Shown: positions 15,919 through 25,436, counted from the stretch's first letter. The stretch is DNA of 64,000 nucleotides from JAJDAT01 sp964344185 (GCA_964344185.1 CAYFMN010000006.1:1-64000); one strand, 5' to 3'. Notes: generated from the letters alone by a model not told the origin. A program made the numbers and translations.

Positions 15919-16246
15919 TTGATTTAACTATTTAGAGATTATAATATCAAACAGCTTGCTCTGATCTATGGGTAAGAAGTTTTTTTATTTGCGCCTTCCT
16001 AAAATTTTGTAGGTTATCAAATTTCAACCCCCTTTTTAAAATTCTAAACCATTAAAAAATTTGAAAAAAATGATTTTAATGTTGAAAATCGTTCTCATTC
16101 CTGCTATAAATGAAAACCGTTTTCAATTTCATAAGATTGCACTGCTTTTATTAGTTTTTTAATAGATTTTACTAAATTAACTATAATTTTGAATTTTTAA
16201 TTCCCATCGTGGAGTAGGTATTTAAATTCATAAGGAGGAGATTGGG
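15919..16246. other. 328-base non-coding region upstream of the TonB-dependent receptor
   Basis: No gene is seen. The right half contains the receptor promoter and two Fur-box-like palindromes; the left part is AT-rich without recognisable structure. The receptor's ribosome-binding site AAGGAGGAG lies at its end. Confidence 0.6.
16082..16125 (+). promoter_or_regulatory. Receptor promoter with two Fur-box-like palindromes
   Basis: TTGAAA (16082-16087), 17 bases, TATAAA (16105-16110). TGAAAATCGTTCTCA (16083-16097) covers the -35 element. TGAAAACCGTTTTCA (16111-16125), a perfect 7-1-7 palindrome, starts right after the -10 element. The two boxes are 28 bases apart. This is strong evidence, by pattern, for Fur control of the receptor. 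Confidence 0.8.
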
Positions 16247-18532
16247 ATGATTAGTTTGACCAGGAGAAAGGACGCCCAAATACCGGTGGCGTTTTTAGTC
16301 GCCTTGTCATTTTTGTTCACATCTATGGTCCCCGCAGTTTGGGCCGAAGATGGAAAGAAAGTGATTTTGGACGAAGTAAAGGTAGTTGGTTCTAAGTCGA
16401 ACGTTAAAGATATAGCGGCATCAGCGGCATATATTGATACGACTGACATCAAAAAGAATAGTTACGACAACATTGACAGGGTTTTAAGAAAAGTGCCGGG
16501 CGTATATACCCGGGAAGAAACAGGAAGCGGCTTGTTTCCTAACATCAGCATTCGTGGTGTTGATCCTGGTAGAAGCACTAAAGTTACTATCATGGAAGAT
16601 GGAATTATAACCGCTCCCGCTCCTTATTCGGCGCCAGCGGCTTATTATTCTCCAACTACCGCTAGAATGGCCGGGATTGAAGTTTTAAAAGGTTCCAGTC
16701 AAATTCGTTACGGTCCGCAAACCACTGGCGGCGTTATCAACTATCTTTCCACTCCCATTCCAACCCAAGAAAGATATTACCTTAAATCAACTTTTGGAAC
16801 TCAAGGCGAGCTTCGAAATCATTTGTATTTTGGTAATACGATTCATTTAGATAGCGGGAATCTGGGGTTTGTAGTTGAAAACTATGATCGTAGAAATGAA
16901 GGTTTCCGAAGAATCAATGAAACCGTTGATTTCCGAAATGGCGACGAAGAAAACGGTCTAAAAAATACCGAGCCTATGTTTAAGATGTCTTTTGAGCCAA
17001 ATACTGATAAGTATCAACGATTTGAATTAAAATTTGGATACACGAAAAGACAGATTAACGAAACTTATCTTGGTTTGAACGAAACTTTATTTAACCAGGA
17101 TCCATATCAAAGATTAGCCGCCAGCCGGTTTGATAAAATCGATACCGAACATTTTCGGACTTATTTAAGACATTTCTATGAAATGAGCGATAAGACCAAT
17201 ATTGTGACCACGGCCTATGGAAATCACTTTTTCCGAAACTGGCAAAAAAGTCACGATTGTCGAAGCACAGCTTCCAGCTTGAGCGCTTGTATTTCTGATC
17301 CTACAGGTCAGGCGTTGTTAAATGGAACCGGACCGGGTACTTGGAGATTACGAAATAACAACCGAAATTATTATTTGTACGGGCTTCAAAGTTTAATCAC
17401 GCATAATAAAAATATTGGCGCGACCAAGCATAAATTTGCTTTCGGAGCTCGCTATCATTATGATCAGATTCGCCGGTTTCAATTTAACGAAGACTATACC
17501 CAGGATTCAAGTGGGGCCATCATCAGCCGATCCGATGGCGTTCCAGGTTCTGCCGGTAACCGCAGACAAAAAACGACCGCTTTGGCTTTTAACTTGGAAG
17601 ATAAAATCCAATACGGTAAATGGACCTTTAATCCAGGCGTTCGCTATGAACATTTGTGGCAACGGTTCCAAAGATTTGCTCCAGAAAGCGAACAAGATCG
17701 TGAAAGAAACTATGGAGTATGGTCTGGCGGTGGTAATGCTAGTTACCAGTTAAACGAAAACCAAAATGTCTTTGGCGGCGTTTTCCGGGGAGTTTCTCTC
17801 CCAGGTCCTAGCGGCGCCACCAAGACAGGAAATGATCGTGTTGAAGAAGAGACCAGTATTGGTTATGAGTTTGGAACGCGTTATACGCGGCCAGAGCATG
17901 GCTTTTTGGTTGAATTGATTGGATTCTGGACCGACTTCGACGATCTGGTTGTATCCGATATTTCCGGGGCTGGTGGTGTTTTAGACGGCGAAACCCGAAA
18001 TATTGGAGAGGTTAGATCACGAGGTATTGAATTCCAACTTCAATACGATCCATCAATTTCTAGAAAATGGAATTTTCAAAATCCTTGGTATTTTACTTTT
18101 ACTTATACGAATGCTGAATTCACTTCGAATATTGCTTCTAGCTCGATTGGGGATGAAGGGATTTTCTCGGGAGCTCAAGATGGCAACGAAGTTCCCTATA
18201 TTCCTGAAGTCCAGTTCGCTCTTGGCACAGCTTTGATTTTTGACAAGTTCTCCATCAACGTTGATGGTCAGTACACCGATGAAACTTTTGGTTCGGCAAG
18301 TAATGTTAGCACTGAGACTGACTTAAGCGGTAATGCAGACCCGCGCTTTGGGTTAGTCGACGATGTTTTTATCTTGGATGTCAGCATGGCTTACCAGATA
18401 AACCCAAAAGTTAAAACGTTTACTAATTTCCGCAACGTAACGGACGAAACTTACATCGCTGGTCGGTTGCCTCATGGTATTCGGTCCGGAGCCCCGTTTC
18501 AAATGTTTGGCGGCGTGGAGTTTGATTTCTAA
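16247..18532 (+). CDS. TonB-dependent outer-membrane receptor, FecA-like
   Basis: A 761-residue receptor. The signal peptide covers about residues 1-34 (ending AVWAED). A TonB-box-like ILDEVKVVG follows. The plug domain spans about 50-165, with VPGVYTREE, ISIRGVDPGRS, VLKGSSQIRYGP and TGGVINY. A 22-strand barrel ends in Phe (GGVEFDF). The plug resembles ferric dicitrate receptors (FecA), so a ferric chelate is the likely substrate, but specificity cannot be read directly. AAGGAGGAG precedes the ATG. Two Fur boxes lie upstream and a strong terminator follows. Confidence 0.92.
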   Translation: MISLTRRKDAQIPVAFLVALSFLFTSMVPAVWAEDGKKVILDEVKVVGSKSNVKDIAASAAYIDTTDIKKNSYDNIDRVLRKVPGVYTREETGSGLFPNISIRGVDPGRSTKVTIMEDGIITAPAPYSAPAAYYSPTTARMAGIEVLKGSSQIRYGPQTTGGVINYLSTPIPTQERYYLKSTFGTQGELRNHLYFGNTIHLDSGNLGFVVENYDRRNEGFRRINETVDFRNGDEENGLKNTEPMFKMSFEPNTDKYQRFELKFGYTKRQINETYLGLNETLFNQDPYQRLAASRFDKIDTEHFRTYLRHFYEMSDKTNIVTTAYGNHFFRNWQKSHDCRSTASSLSACISDPTGQALLNGTGPGTWRLRNNNRNYYLYGLQSLITHNKNIGATKHKFAFGARYHYDQIRRFQFNEDYTQDSSGAIISRSDGVPGSAGNRRQKTTALAFNLEDKIQYGKWTFNPGVRYEHLWQRFQRFAPESEQDRERNYGVWSGGGNASYQLNENQNVFGGVFRGVSLPGPSGATKTGNDRVEEETSIGYEFGTRYTRPEHGFLVELIGFWTDFDDLVVSDISGAGGVLDGETRNIGEVRSRGIEFQLQYDPSISRKWNFQNPWYFTFTYTNAEFTSNIASSSIGDEGIFSGAQDGNEVPYIPEVQFALGTALIFDKFSINVDGQYTDETFGSASNVSTETDLSGNADPRFGLVDDVFILDVSMAYQINPKVKTFTNFRNVTDETYIAGRLPHGIRSGAPFQMFGGVEFDF

Positions 18533-18599
18533 AAAAATGGTTAATTCTTAAAAACAGCTCTTGGAGTCGCTACCTCCTTCGACTGTATTAAGATAACCT

Positions 18600-18643
18600 A
18601 ACGGCAACTTCCGTTTTTGAACGGAGGTTGCCGTTTTTTTTTG
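18600..18643 (+). terminator. Rho-independent terminator after the receptor gene
   Basis: A 16-base stem (AACGGCAAC/GTTGCCGTT plus TCCGTT/AACGGA) with a four-base TTTG loop, followed by a run of T. It ends the receptor transcript. Confidence 0.92.
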
Positions 18644-18713
18644 TTTAAAGAAGTCAGGAAAGATTTGCCTATGTTAAGCTAATAAGAGGTAAAATTTTTT
18701 AAAGAAAAACAAA

Positions 18714-20210
18714 TTGAATATACCTGCAGAGATAAATAAAGCGGTTCGATTACATGTAGCAGGGCGTTTAGACGATGCGGAGTTGGTTTATAGAAAAACG
18801 CTATCTGTTCAACCCAATAACCCTGACGCGTTACACTTATTAGGAGTCATTTATTTTCAAAAAGGGGATCTTGAATCCTCGCAACGGTTGATTAGTAAAG
18901 CTATTGAAGAAAACCCTTCCAATCCCAATTTTCATAATAATTTAGGAAATACTCTGCGCGAATCTGGACAAAAGGTTCAAGCGGAATTGAGTTACCGTGT
19001 AGCCTTGGACCTGGATCCTGGTAATGCCGACGCTCACGCTAATTTAGCGATTGTTCTAAGAGATTTAAAACGGCGGGATGAAGCTATTGAGTTTTGCCAA
19101 AAGTCCATTGAGTTGAACCCAAAAATTCCACAACCTTATAACACGTTGGGAAATTTATTCTGTGAAGTGATGGAATGGGAAAAGGCTGAAAAAGCTTATA
19201 AGAAAGCTTTGGAGATTCAACCTTTCCCTGAAGCTTTTAATAACCTGGGTAATGTTTTAAAAGATTTAGGTAGACTTGATGAAGCCGTTTTCAGCTATCA
19301 GAATGCAGTGTCTCTTAATCCTGGTTATGCCGAAGCGTTCAACAATTTAGGCAATGTTTTAAAACTGCTTAATCAATTAGAAGAAGCAAAAGAAGCTTAT
19401 GATAAAGCGGTGGAGATTTGGCCCGAATTTTCTGAGGCGCATTATAACCTTGGGATATTATTTAAGGAGTTGGGACATTGGGCGGCGGCAGAAAAAGAAT
19501 ATCGTTTAGCGACAGAATTAGATCCATCTAATCATTCCGCAAAGCATATGTTGTCCGCGCTTTCTGGACAATCAGTCGAAACGGCTCCTTTAGAATATGT
19601 AGAGGGATTGTTTGATCGATTTGCGGCGACTTTTGACGAAGAGTTGGTTAATAAACTTAGTTATGGAACGCCCGAACTACTGAAAAAAATGATCGATGCA
19701 GAAAATCGAGGAGGGAATAAGTTTCAGAACGCGGTCGATTTAGGTTGCGGGACAGGATTATCTGGAAAGGCTATTAGAGAGCTATCTCATCGCCTGATCG
19801 GAATAGACGCTTCAAAAAAAATGTTAGCGGTGGCGGGAAAAAAAAACGTTTATGATAAGCTTTGGCAAGGGGAGATATGCGAAACTTTGTTCGCTTGCAA
19901 AGAAACATTTGATCTTTTTTTTGCAGCCGATGTTTTTGTATATATCGGAAACTTGGAACTTATTTTTGAAGCTATCAATCAACGGGCAAGAAAAAACTCG
20001 TTATTTGTTTTTTCTACTGAATCGCATTCCGGTATTGAAGATTTCAATTTAAGAATCACTGGTAGATTTGCCCATTCGCGTAATTATATAAATAAAATTG
20101 CTCATAAGACTGGATTTATGATAGACCGAGCAGAATCTGCAAACATTCGTAAAGATAAAGGAAAATGGATTAGAGGAGATCTATTTATTCTGAAAGCCAA
20201 ATATGCTTAA
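18714..20210 (+). CDS. TPR-repeat protein with C-terminal SAM-dependent methyltransferase domain
   Basis: A 498-residue protein. Residues 1-280 are about eight tetratricopeptide repeats with the NPGYAEAFNNLGNVLKLL pattern. Residues 300-498 are a class I methyltransferase, with motif I VDLGCGTGLSG and acidic IGIDASKKML binding S-adenosylmethionine. Such fusions methylate unknown targets, with the TPRs binding a partner. The only plausible start is TTG at 18714; the ribosome-binding site is weak. The next gene follows 22 bases later, so they may be cotranscribed. Confidence 0.82.
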   Translation: MNIPAEINKAVRLHVAGRLDDAELVYRKTLSVQPNNPDALHLLGVIYFQKGDLESSQRLISKAIEENPSNPNFHNNLGNTLRESGQKVQAELSYRVALDLDPGNADAHANLAIVLRDLKRRDEAIEFCQKSIELNPKIPQPYNTLGNLFCEVMEWEKAEKAYKKALEIQPFPEAFNNLGNVLKDLGRLDEAVFSYQNAVSLNPGYAEAFNNLGNVLKLLNQLEEAKEAYDKAVEIWPEFSEAHYNLGILFKELGHWAAAEKEYRLATELDPSNHSAKHMLSALSGQSVETAPLEYVEGLFDRFAATFDEELVNKLSYGTPELLKKMIDAENRGGNKFQNAVDLGCGTGLSGKAIRELSHRLIGIDASKKMLAVAGKKNVYDKLWQGEICETLFACKETFDLFFAADVFVYIGNLELIFEAINQRARKNSLFVFSTESHSGIEDFNLRITGRFAHSRNYINKIAHKTGFMIDRAESANIRKDKGKWIRGDLFILKAKYA

Positions 20211-20232
20211 TCCAAAATTTCAGGGAGAAAGT

Positions 20233-20727
20233 ATGATAAATCGTAATCAATTTTTGACATTGGCTTTATTAGCTAGTTGTTTTGGGTTATTGGGAGGAGG
20301 ATTATCAAATTTTTATTTCGGAGAAAAAGCCGAGGCTCAATCTTCTAATACCATCATCGCGGATCGCTTTATTCTGTCCCAGGAAGGAACGAATTACGGC
20401 GCCGAATTGGGGTATGACGATGAAGGGTTGCCTAACTTTTTTATTACGGACGATAATGGGAAAAAACGAATTTTAATAGGATTGGATAAAGGAGGGATGT
20501 CGTTTTTTACTTTTTATGACCCATTTAATGATAAGGAAAGGTTGTCTATTTATACAGCCTTCGATGGAGCCCCATTTGTTCAATTAAACGATAAAAATGG
20601 CAGTCCGCGTTCTATTTTAGGCATGGGAGAAGAAGAAAATGTTTTGCTGATGTTTTATGATAAGCAAGCTAGACCGGTTTGGTTGGTGCCAAAAATATTT
20701 AAGAAGAGTAGGAAAAAAAATGGTTAG
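20233..20727 (+). CDS. Exported protein of unknown function
   Basis: About 164 residues from the ATG at 20233, which follows AGGGAGAAAG; the frame is open farther upstream. A hydrophobic N-terminus (FLTLALLASCFGLLGGG) is followed by KAEAQSS, a likely signal-peptide cleavage site. The rest is beta-rich with repeating Asp/Asn/Gly turns (DDEGLPNFFITDDNGKKR, LNDKNGSPRSILGMG). I do not recognise a catalytic motif. It was likely exported with the preceding operon; the role is unknown. Confidence 0.7.
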   Translation: MINRNQFLTLALLASCFGLLGGGLSNFYFGEKAEAQSSNTIIADRFILSQEGTNYGAELGYDDEGLPNFFITDDNGKKRILIGLDKGGMSFFTFYDPFNDKERLSIYTAFDGAPFVQLNDKNGSPRSILGMGEEENVLLMFYDKQARPVWLVPKIFKKSRKKNG

Positions 20728-20912
20728 TCGGGCGATTTTTTCTTTATGAAATCTAAAATCATAAAAAATGCATAGAGAATCGCCCAACCTAAAGCGATAT
20801 GAATGAGGCTTTGTTTTATGTCGCCTGATATTGCGGCGATCATAATCCAAAATATTGATCCTATAACCCAAAATATGAAAAAAATGGTGCGGGCTCCTCG
20901 ATTTTCTTCCAT
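20724..20912 (-). CDS. Small two-helix membrane protein
   Basis: A 62-residue protein with two hydrophobic helices (IFFIFWVIGSIFWIMIAAI and ALGWAILYAFFMILDFI) and charged ends, including a KKKSPD tail. It overlaps the end of the convergent gene by four bases. The clear membrane pattern and compact ends suggest a real gene. No family is recognised. Confidence 0.6.
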   Translation of the reverse strand: MEENRGARTIFFIFWVIGSIFWIMIAAISGDIKQSLIHIALGWAILYAFFMILDFIKKKSPD

Positions 20913-20995
20913 AAATACCTTTTAGAATGCTTTAAGTTATAGTCAGGTTTTAGAAATTCGGGGTGATGTCTGAGTTTAAAAAGATTGGAGAAGTT

Positions 20996-21925
20996 CTACG
21001 AAACTTTTTGTATGGAAACTAAAATATTAATTTCTTCTTTATCTATTTTGAATGGTAATACCAGTTTAAAGGTTTCATCGTCCAAATTTTCGGTATAATC
21101 TTCACCCACAATTAAGCTGGGAAATCCTAAATCTAATTTAAGCTCTCGACTGGGTTCTGAGTTTTCGGGTCTATTTGGAAAAACTAGATCCAATATAGTT
21201 TTTGAATGCTCCGATAATCTAGGTTTGATGTTGCCGGCTATTATATTGCCAAGTTCTAAAACAACCTCTCCCGCGTCGTTTTCATTGCGCTCTCCAAAAA
21301 TATTTTCGTAAATATCGCATGCGACGATTTCGGGAAAAAATAGAATTAACGATACTTTAATTTTTTCATTATTGTCTATTAAGTCAATAGAAGCGTTTAT
21401 ATCTCCATAAAGACAGTCGTTTTCTATAGGGTCGTCCGCCACCGCCGAAACCATATATTGACCAAAACCTTCGATAACGCTTTCGGAAATAGACTCCGAT
21501 AATCCTGATAAACCTGTTGACCCTCTATCAGATGAAAGAATATTTTGAACAGATTGACGAATGTCGTCATTTTTAAAAGGTTTTTTTACAAATAAATCAT
21601 ATTCAAATCCATCAACCCATTTTTTAACGTCGTCTTCATCTTCAGAGCTGATATAGATAAACGGAATTTTTTTGATTCCTTCAATATCGCTACTTCTAAT
21701 CGTTTTTAAAAGAGCGCAGCCGTCTTTAATTCGAAGGTGGACTGACGAAGTGATTAAATCAAAATTAACAAGCGTCATTAGAGCGTAAGCTTGATGGCCA
21801 TCTTGGGCGAACTTTATATTGTCTGGATTGAATCCCATTTTAACCAAGACGTTAAAAATGATTCTATAAATGACGGCGGAGTTTTCCGTGATTAATACCT
21901 TTTTGTCTGCAAAATTTTTGGGCAT
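20996..21925 (-). CDS. Pseudo-receiver domain fused to CheX-like domain
   Basis: A 309-residue protein. Residues 8-130 have the receiver fold with the conserved Lys in VKKPF, but the phosphoacceptor Asp is replaced: LITSSVHL stands where LxxDxxMP is expected, and the acidic pair is TEN. It should not be phosphorylated normally. Residues 150-309 resemble CheX/CheC phosphatases: GEVVLELGNIIAGNIK carries the E-x-x-N pair that dephosphorylates CheY-P. It is probably a signalling phosphatase or scaffold. No chemotaxis genes are adjacent. Confidence 0.75.
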   Translation of the reverse strand: MPKNFADKKVLITENSAVIYRIIFNVLVKMGFNPDNIKFAQDGHQAYALMTLVNFDLITSSVHLRIKDGCALLKTIRSSDIEGIKKIPFIYISSEDEDDVKKWVDGFEYDLFVKKPFKNDDIRQSVQNILSSDRGSTGLSGLSESISESVIEGFGQYMVSAVADDPIENDCLYGDINASIDLIDNNEKIKVSLILFFPEIVACDIYENIFGERNENDAGEVVLELGNIIAGNIKPRLSEHSKTILDLVFPNRPENSEPSRELKLDLGFPSLIVGEDYTENLDDETFKLVLPFKIDKEEINILVSIQKVS

Positions 21926-22286
21926 TTATTTTTACTTATAAATTTAAATTTAAGGGATAGTTAGAATATCATTTTTGGTTGTTATTTTTACATTTTTTTG
22001 ACAAATATTTGGAGTAACTGATTGAATTTTGAGACATAAAAAGACAAGCTATCTAATAGCGGGTTTTTCGTAGGGCTAGCATAAAAGCCTAAAAAAATAC
22101 GTAAAAAAGCTCTTGGAGCCCAATAGTTAAAAAGGTTGAGCTAAACTATAACAAATCTAAGACGATAATAATAAAAAGTGGTTTAGAGTAGTTTTACATT
22201 AGATGTTTTTTTATTAAAATATATTGCCTGTTTGAAGTTTCAAATATTTAATTGGCGATCTATTAAGTCAGGCTTTTAGGTTTTTT
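21926..22286. other. 361-base non-coding divergent region
   Basis: AT-rich sequence between divergent genes. The only structure seen is a small hairpin GCTAT-CTA-ATAGC (22048-22060) followed by GGGTTTTT, possibly a weak terminator or attenuator ahead of the dehydratase gene. No riboswitch family was recognised. Confidence 0.4.
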
Positions 22287-23897
22287 ATGACTTTAACAGA
22301 CAGCTCAAATTTTTCGATCTTTATAAAAAATATGGTTTTACTTTTCGTAGATATATTTTTTGGGTTTGTCTCGTTGTCTTTAGCGTTTTTGTTGAAATAT
22401 GATTGGACAGTTCCCACTTCACAACTCAATTTTTATTTTCATATTATTCCTTTAGTTTTGGCGTTTAGATCGTTTTCATTTTTATTTTTTCGATTTAATT
22501 CCCAATATAGACAAGACCCATGGTTGGAAAATATTGGCCAAATAATAAAATCAATTTTAATGGGATCGTTGTTAATTTTGTTGTACGTTTTCGGTAGCTC
22601 AGGAACACTAGAAAAGTTTAAATTATCTATGACAATTTTAATAATCGACGGGGTGATTTTGCTTGGATTACAAGTTGGTTTTCAATTTTTTTGGAATGGA
22701 TTGAAAAAAAATTTAAAAAGACCTCAATCTATTTTAAATGAAAACTCTTCCAGCCCTATGGATTTAAAAAAGACTCCGTTTATGGGAGAAGATGAATCAA
22801 TCCAGATATTTGGGATTGGTAAATTATTGGGAAGAGATCCTGTGTATTTAGATATGAAGGCGATCCGAAACGTAATCCAAGGACGAGTGGTTATGGTGAC
22901 TGGCGCTGGCGGTTCAATTGGGTCGGAGTTGTGTGAACAGGTATTAGAATTTAAACCTGCCGCTTTGGTTATGATTGATCGCGGAGAAAATTACCTTCAT
23001 GAATTAAAAGTTACCTTGGAGCAAAATGATACTACTGTTCAAAATAAATTTATTTATGGTTCCATTACCAACAAAGAAAAAATGGAAAATGTTTTTGAAC
23101 GCTATCGACCAAATATAGTTTTTCATGCAGCGGCTAATAAACATGTTCCTATTATGGAAGATAATATTGACGAGGCGATTTCTAATAATGTATATGGAAC
23201 AAAAGTAGTCGCGGACCTTTCAGATAAATACAATGTTGATAGTTTCGTTTTAATTTCTACTGATAAAGTTGTAAAACCCACTAGCATTATGGGTATGACA
23301 AAGCGGATAGCCGAACAATATGTACGCTTTCTTTCGGAGACAAGTAAAACCCATTTTTTAACCGTAAGGTTTGGCAATGTTTTAGGCAGTAAAGGAAGCG
23401 TTGTGCCTATGTTTAAGAAACAAGTTACTCGCGGAGGTCCTGTTACTATCACACATCCTGAAATGGAGCGGTTTCTTATGTTAATTCCCGAAGCCGTGGG
23501 ATTGATTTTGCAGACTACTGCTTTCAGTGGTTCTGGAGGGAGAGTTTTTGTTTTAGATATGGGTTGCCCGGTAAAAATTGTAGATTTGGCAAAGAAGATG
23601 ATTCAAATATTCAAGCCAAAGGGGCAAAAGGATATTGAGATAAAATACATAGGTGTCCGGCCTGGAGAAAAGTTAAGCGAAGAGCTTATTTTAGACGAAG
23701 AAAAAATAATTCCTACGATTCATAAAAAAATTAAGATGTTAAAATCTAATGTGCCTTACAATCCGCATTATGACGAATGGTTAGATTCATTATGTCGGCA
23801 TGCTTCAGACCCCAATCCAGATCCAGATAAAATAAGAAGCATTATGTCTGAGATGATCCCAGATACACCTTCCTCGATTTCAACGATTATAAACTAG
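22287..23897 (+). CDS. CapD/FlaA1-type nucleotide-sugar dehydratase/epimerase, membrane-bound
   Basis: A 536-residue protein with four N-terminal transmembrane helices (within residues 1-140) and a cytoplasmic short-chain dehydrogenase domain. MVTGAGGSIGSELC is the NAD-binding loop. STDKVVKP and MGMTKR contain the catalytic Asp-Lys and the Met-x-x-x-Lys that replaces Tyr-x-x-x-Lys in the WbpM/PglF/CapD group. RFGNVLGSKGSVVP is also typical. These enzymes convert UDP-GlcNAc to 4-keto-6-deoxy sugars for capsule, O-antigen or glycoprotein glycans. No other glycan genes adjoin it. Confidence 0.88.
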   Translation: MTLTDSSNFSIFIKNMVLLFVDIFFGFVSLSLAFLLKYDWTVPTSQLNFYFHIIPLVLAFRSFSFLFFRFNSQYRQDPWLENIGQIIKSILMGSLLILLYVFGSSGTLEKFKLSMTILIIDGVILLGLQVGFQFFWNGLKKNLKRPQSILNENSSSPMDLKKTPFMGEDESIQIFGIGKLLGRDPVYLDMKAIRNVIQGRVVMVTGAGGSIGSELCEQVLEFKPAALVMIDRGENYLHELKVTLEQNDTTVQNKFIYGSITNKEKMENVFERYRPNIVFHAAANKHVPIMEDNIDEAISNNVYGTKVVADLSDKYNVDSFVLISTDKVVKPTSIMGMTKRIAEQYVRFLSETSKTHFLTVRFGNVLGSKGSVVPMFKKQVTRGGPVTITHPEMERFLMLIPEAVGLILQTTAFSGSGGRVFVLDMGCPVKIVDLAKKMIQIFKPKGQKDIEIKYIGVRPGEKLSEELILDEEKIIPTIHKKIKMLKSNVPYNPHYDEWLDSLCRHASDPNPDPDKIRSIMSEMIPDTPSSISTIIN

Positions 23898-24079
23898 TTA
23901 AATTACAGTCGGTTAGAGGTTTTTTTGAAATGTCTGGCTTGCTTAATCCAGGTGAAATCAAATTTTTTTTATTATTTTGATTGATCCTTAAAAGTCGGTA
24001 ATGATAATTTAACCTTAAGTTAAATTATCGTATAATAAATGTATCTTCTTTTTTTAAACGCTTTCGTTAATCTAGAGGA

Positions 24080-24604
24080 ATGATGAACGAATTAGACTCC
24101 GAATCAATAAAAGATTTTTGCGAAGAGGCTTTGGAAATTGCCGATCAATATGGCGCAGATGAAGGTCTATCTTTCTTAATTGGTAAAAAGTTTTTTGGGG
24201 TTTTAAAAGACTTAAAAGAAATTCAAAACAAATCAAAATTTTTGCTTCCGGTAGAAATAAATCCTAATCTTGGTTTAGGGCTTGATAAGAGGAAGAGTCT
24301 TAACCTTTCGATGACTGAGGTTCAAAATCAAAATTATGATAAATACCTCGAAAAAATTGAAAGCTTAAAAAAAACAACTGAGATTTTTGTAAAGGAAGTA
24401 AAAGATACTTTTGACGCTAATGACATTGAGGACTATCTAATTTCTTATCCTACTTTGGGCGAAGAAGAGTTGTCGGCTTTAGACGCCAATGACGGATTAG
24501 ATTTGATGTCGGTTAACGACGCTTTTAATGAAATCCGAGATATCTTTTATATAGAAGAAATGAAAAAGATGTTTTTAGGGTTGGAAAAAGATAAAGCGTT
24601 ATGA
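24080..24604 (+). CDS. Hypothetical acidic alpha-helical protein
   Basis: A 174-residue acidic soluble protein, predicted mostly helical, with a central Lys-rich segment (KYLEKIESLKKTTEIFVKEV). No signal peptide, membrane segment or known motif is seen. Its stop overlaps the ATG of a 53-residue membrane protein (ATGA), so the two are probably cotranslated and may work together. Confidence 0.65.
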   Translation: MMNELDSESIKDFCEEALEIADQYGADEGLSFLIGKKFFGVLKDLKEIQNKSKFLLPVEINPNLGLGLDKRKSLNLSMTEVQNQNYDKYLEKIESLKKTTEIFVKEVKDTFDANDIEDYLISYPTLGEEELSALDANDGLDLMSVNDAFNEIRDIFYIEEMKKMFLGLEKDKAL

Positions 24605-24762
24605 TTCGGCCGGCAAATCAAAAGACTAGGTTGATTCTAGCTTTTTTCATTCTATGCGTCGCTACATTTTCGATTCTTTATACTGGTCCTGGATTTGATT
24701 TTGTGTGGCAGGTTGTTTTTTCTTCCGTGTTGCTATTTATTTTGTTTTGGTTAGTTACTTAA
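24601..24762 (+). CDS. Small membrane protein, translationally coupled
   Basis: A 53-residue frame beginning MIRPANQKTRLILAFF and ending FWLVT, with two hydrophobic helices (about residues 11-27 and 34-52). Its ATG overlaps the upstream stop as ATGA, a typical coupling signal. No homologue is recognised. The coupling and clean two-helix pattern support a real gene. Confidence 0.5.
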   Translation: MIRPANQKTRLILAFFILCVATFSILYTGPGFDFVWQVVFSSVLLFILFWLVT

Positions 24763-24772
24763 GCTTTGTTCT

Positions 24773-25270
24773 TTAAAGAAATGAAAGAATGATAGCTATT
24801 ATTGACATTCCCAACGCGGCAATAGCAAATATTTTAACCTGAGCCGCCTGTTTGGAAGCTTCAGCTAGCCTTTCTTGCGTGAAGCTTTTCATCTCTTCCT
24901 GTATTTCTTTAGTGGCGTTAGTTTTAATTAACTCTGTTTTTTCTTCTATTATCCCTTCTAAACTTTCCAGAGTTCTTTGGGTAAGTGGATCGAATTTTTT
25001 TTCGATTTCTTCTTGCACGATAAATTTACTTTCCTTTTGCCAGTTAGTCATCTTGTTATCAATTTGTTCTAACTTCTTTTGAATAAATTTTTCAACCTTT
25101 GGCTCAAGGTTTTCTTGTATTAATTCTAGACTATCTTTAGCGTTTGAAATAGCTAAATGAAGATTCTCTTCAATTTCCTCTTCAAGAGATTCTTTTCTGG
25201 TCTCAATATAATCCTTTAGTTTTTCGATTTCCTTTTCTACTTGATTCTCCAATTCGTCCGGTAGTCCCAT
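24773..25270 (-). CDS. Coiled-coil protein with C-terminal membrane anchor
   Basis: A 165-residue, highly charged coiled coil (about residues 5-140) ending in a hydrophobic helix (FAIAALGMSIIAIILSFL) at the extreme C-terminus, so it is tail-anchored with the coil probably in the cytoplasm. No enzymatic motif. A similar architecture, without obvious sequence identity, is encoded at 57894-58229. Function unknown. Confidence 0.7.
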   Translation of the reverse strand: MGLPDELENQVEKEIEKLKDYIETRKESLEEEIEENLHLAISNAKDSLELIQENLEPKVEKFIQKKLEQIDNKMTNWQKESKFIVQEEIEKKFDPLTQRTLESLEGIIEEKTELIKTNATKEIQEEMKSFTQERLAEASKQAAQVKIFAIAALGMSIIAIILSFL

Positions 25271-25436
25271 CTTTTTTATCCAAATTTTAAAATATATAGT
25301 TCTTTCTTTTCACTAGGGCAATTTCTATTAGGTAGTTATCAAAAAGTCGATAGCTTATAATTTTTCAATATGATATGGGGAGGGTAAAATTTTCTGAAGC
25401 TTGACTAACCTAAACCAGTCAGGTAACTTAGAAGTT

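Noticed and set aside
18541..22120. Shared AGCTCTTGGAG in the spacers near 18560 and 22110
   Set aside because: Only about 11 bases match and the flanks do not, so it is likely chance.
22048..22140. Possible riboswitch upstream of the CapD/FlaA1-type gene
   Set aside because: Only a small hairpin is seen; none of the conserved cores of cyclic-di-GMP, preQ1, SAM or cobalamin riboswitches is present.
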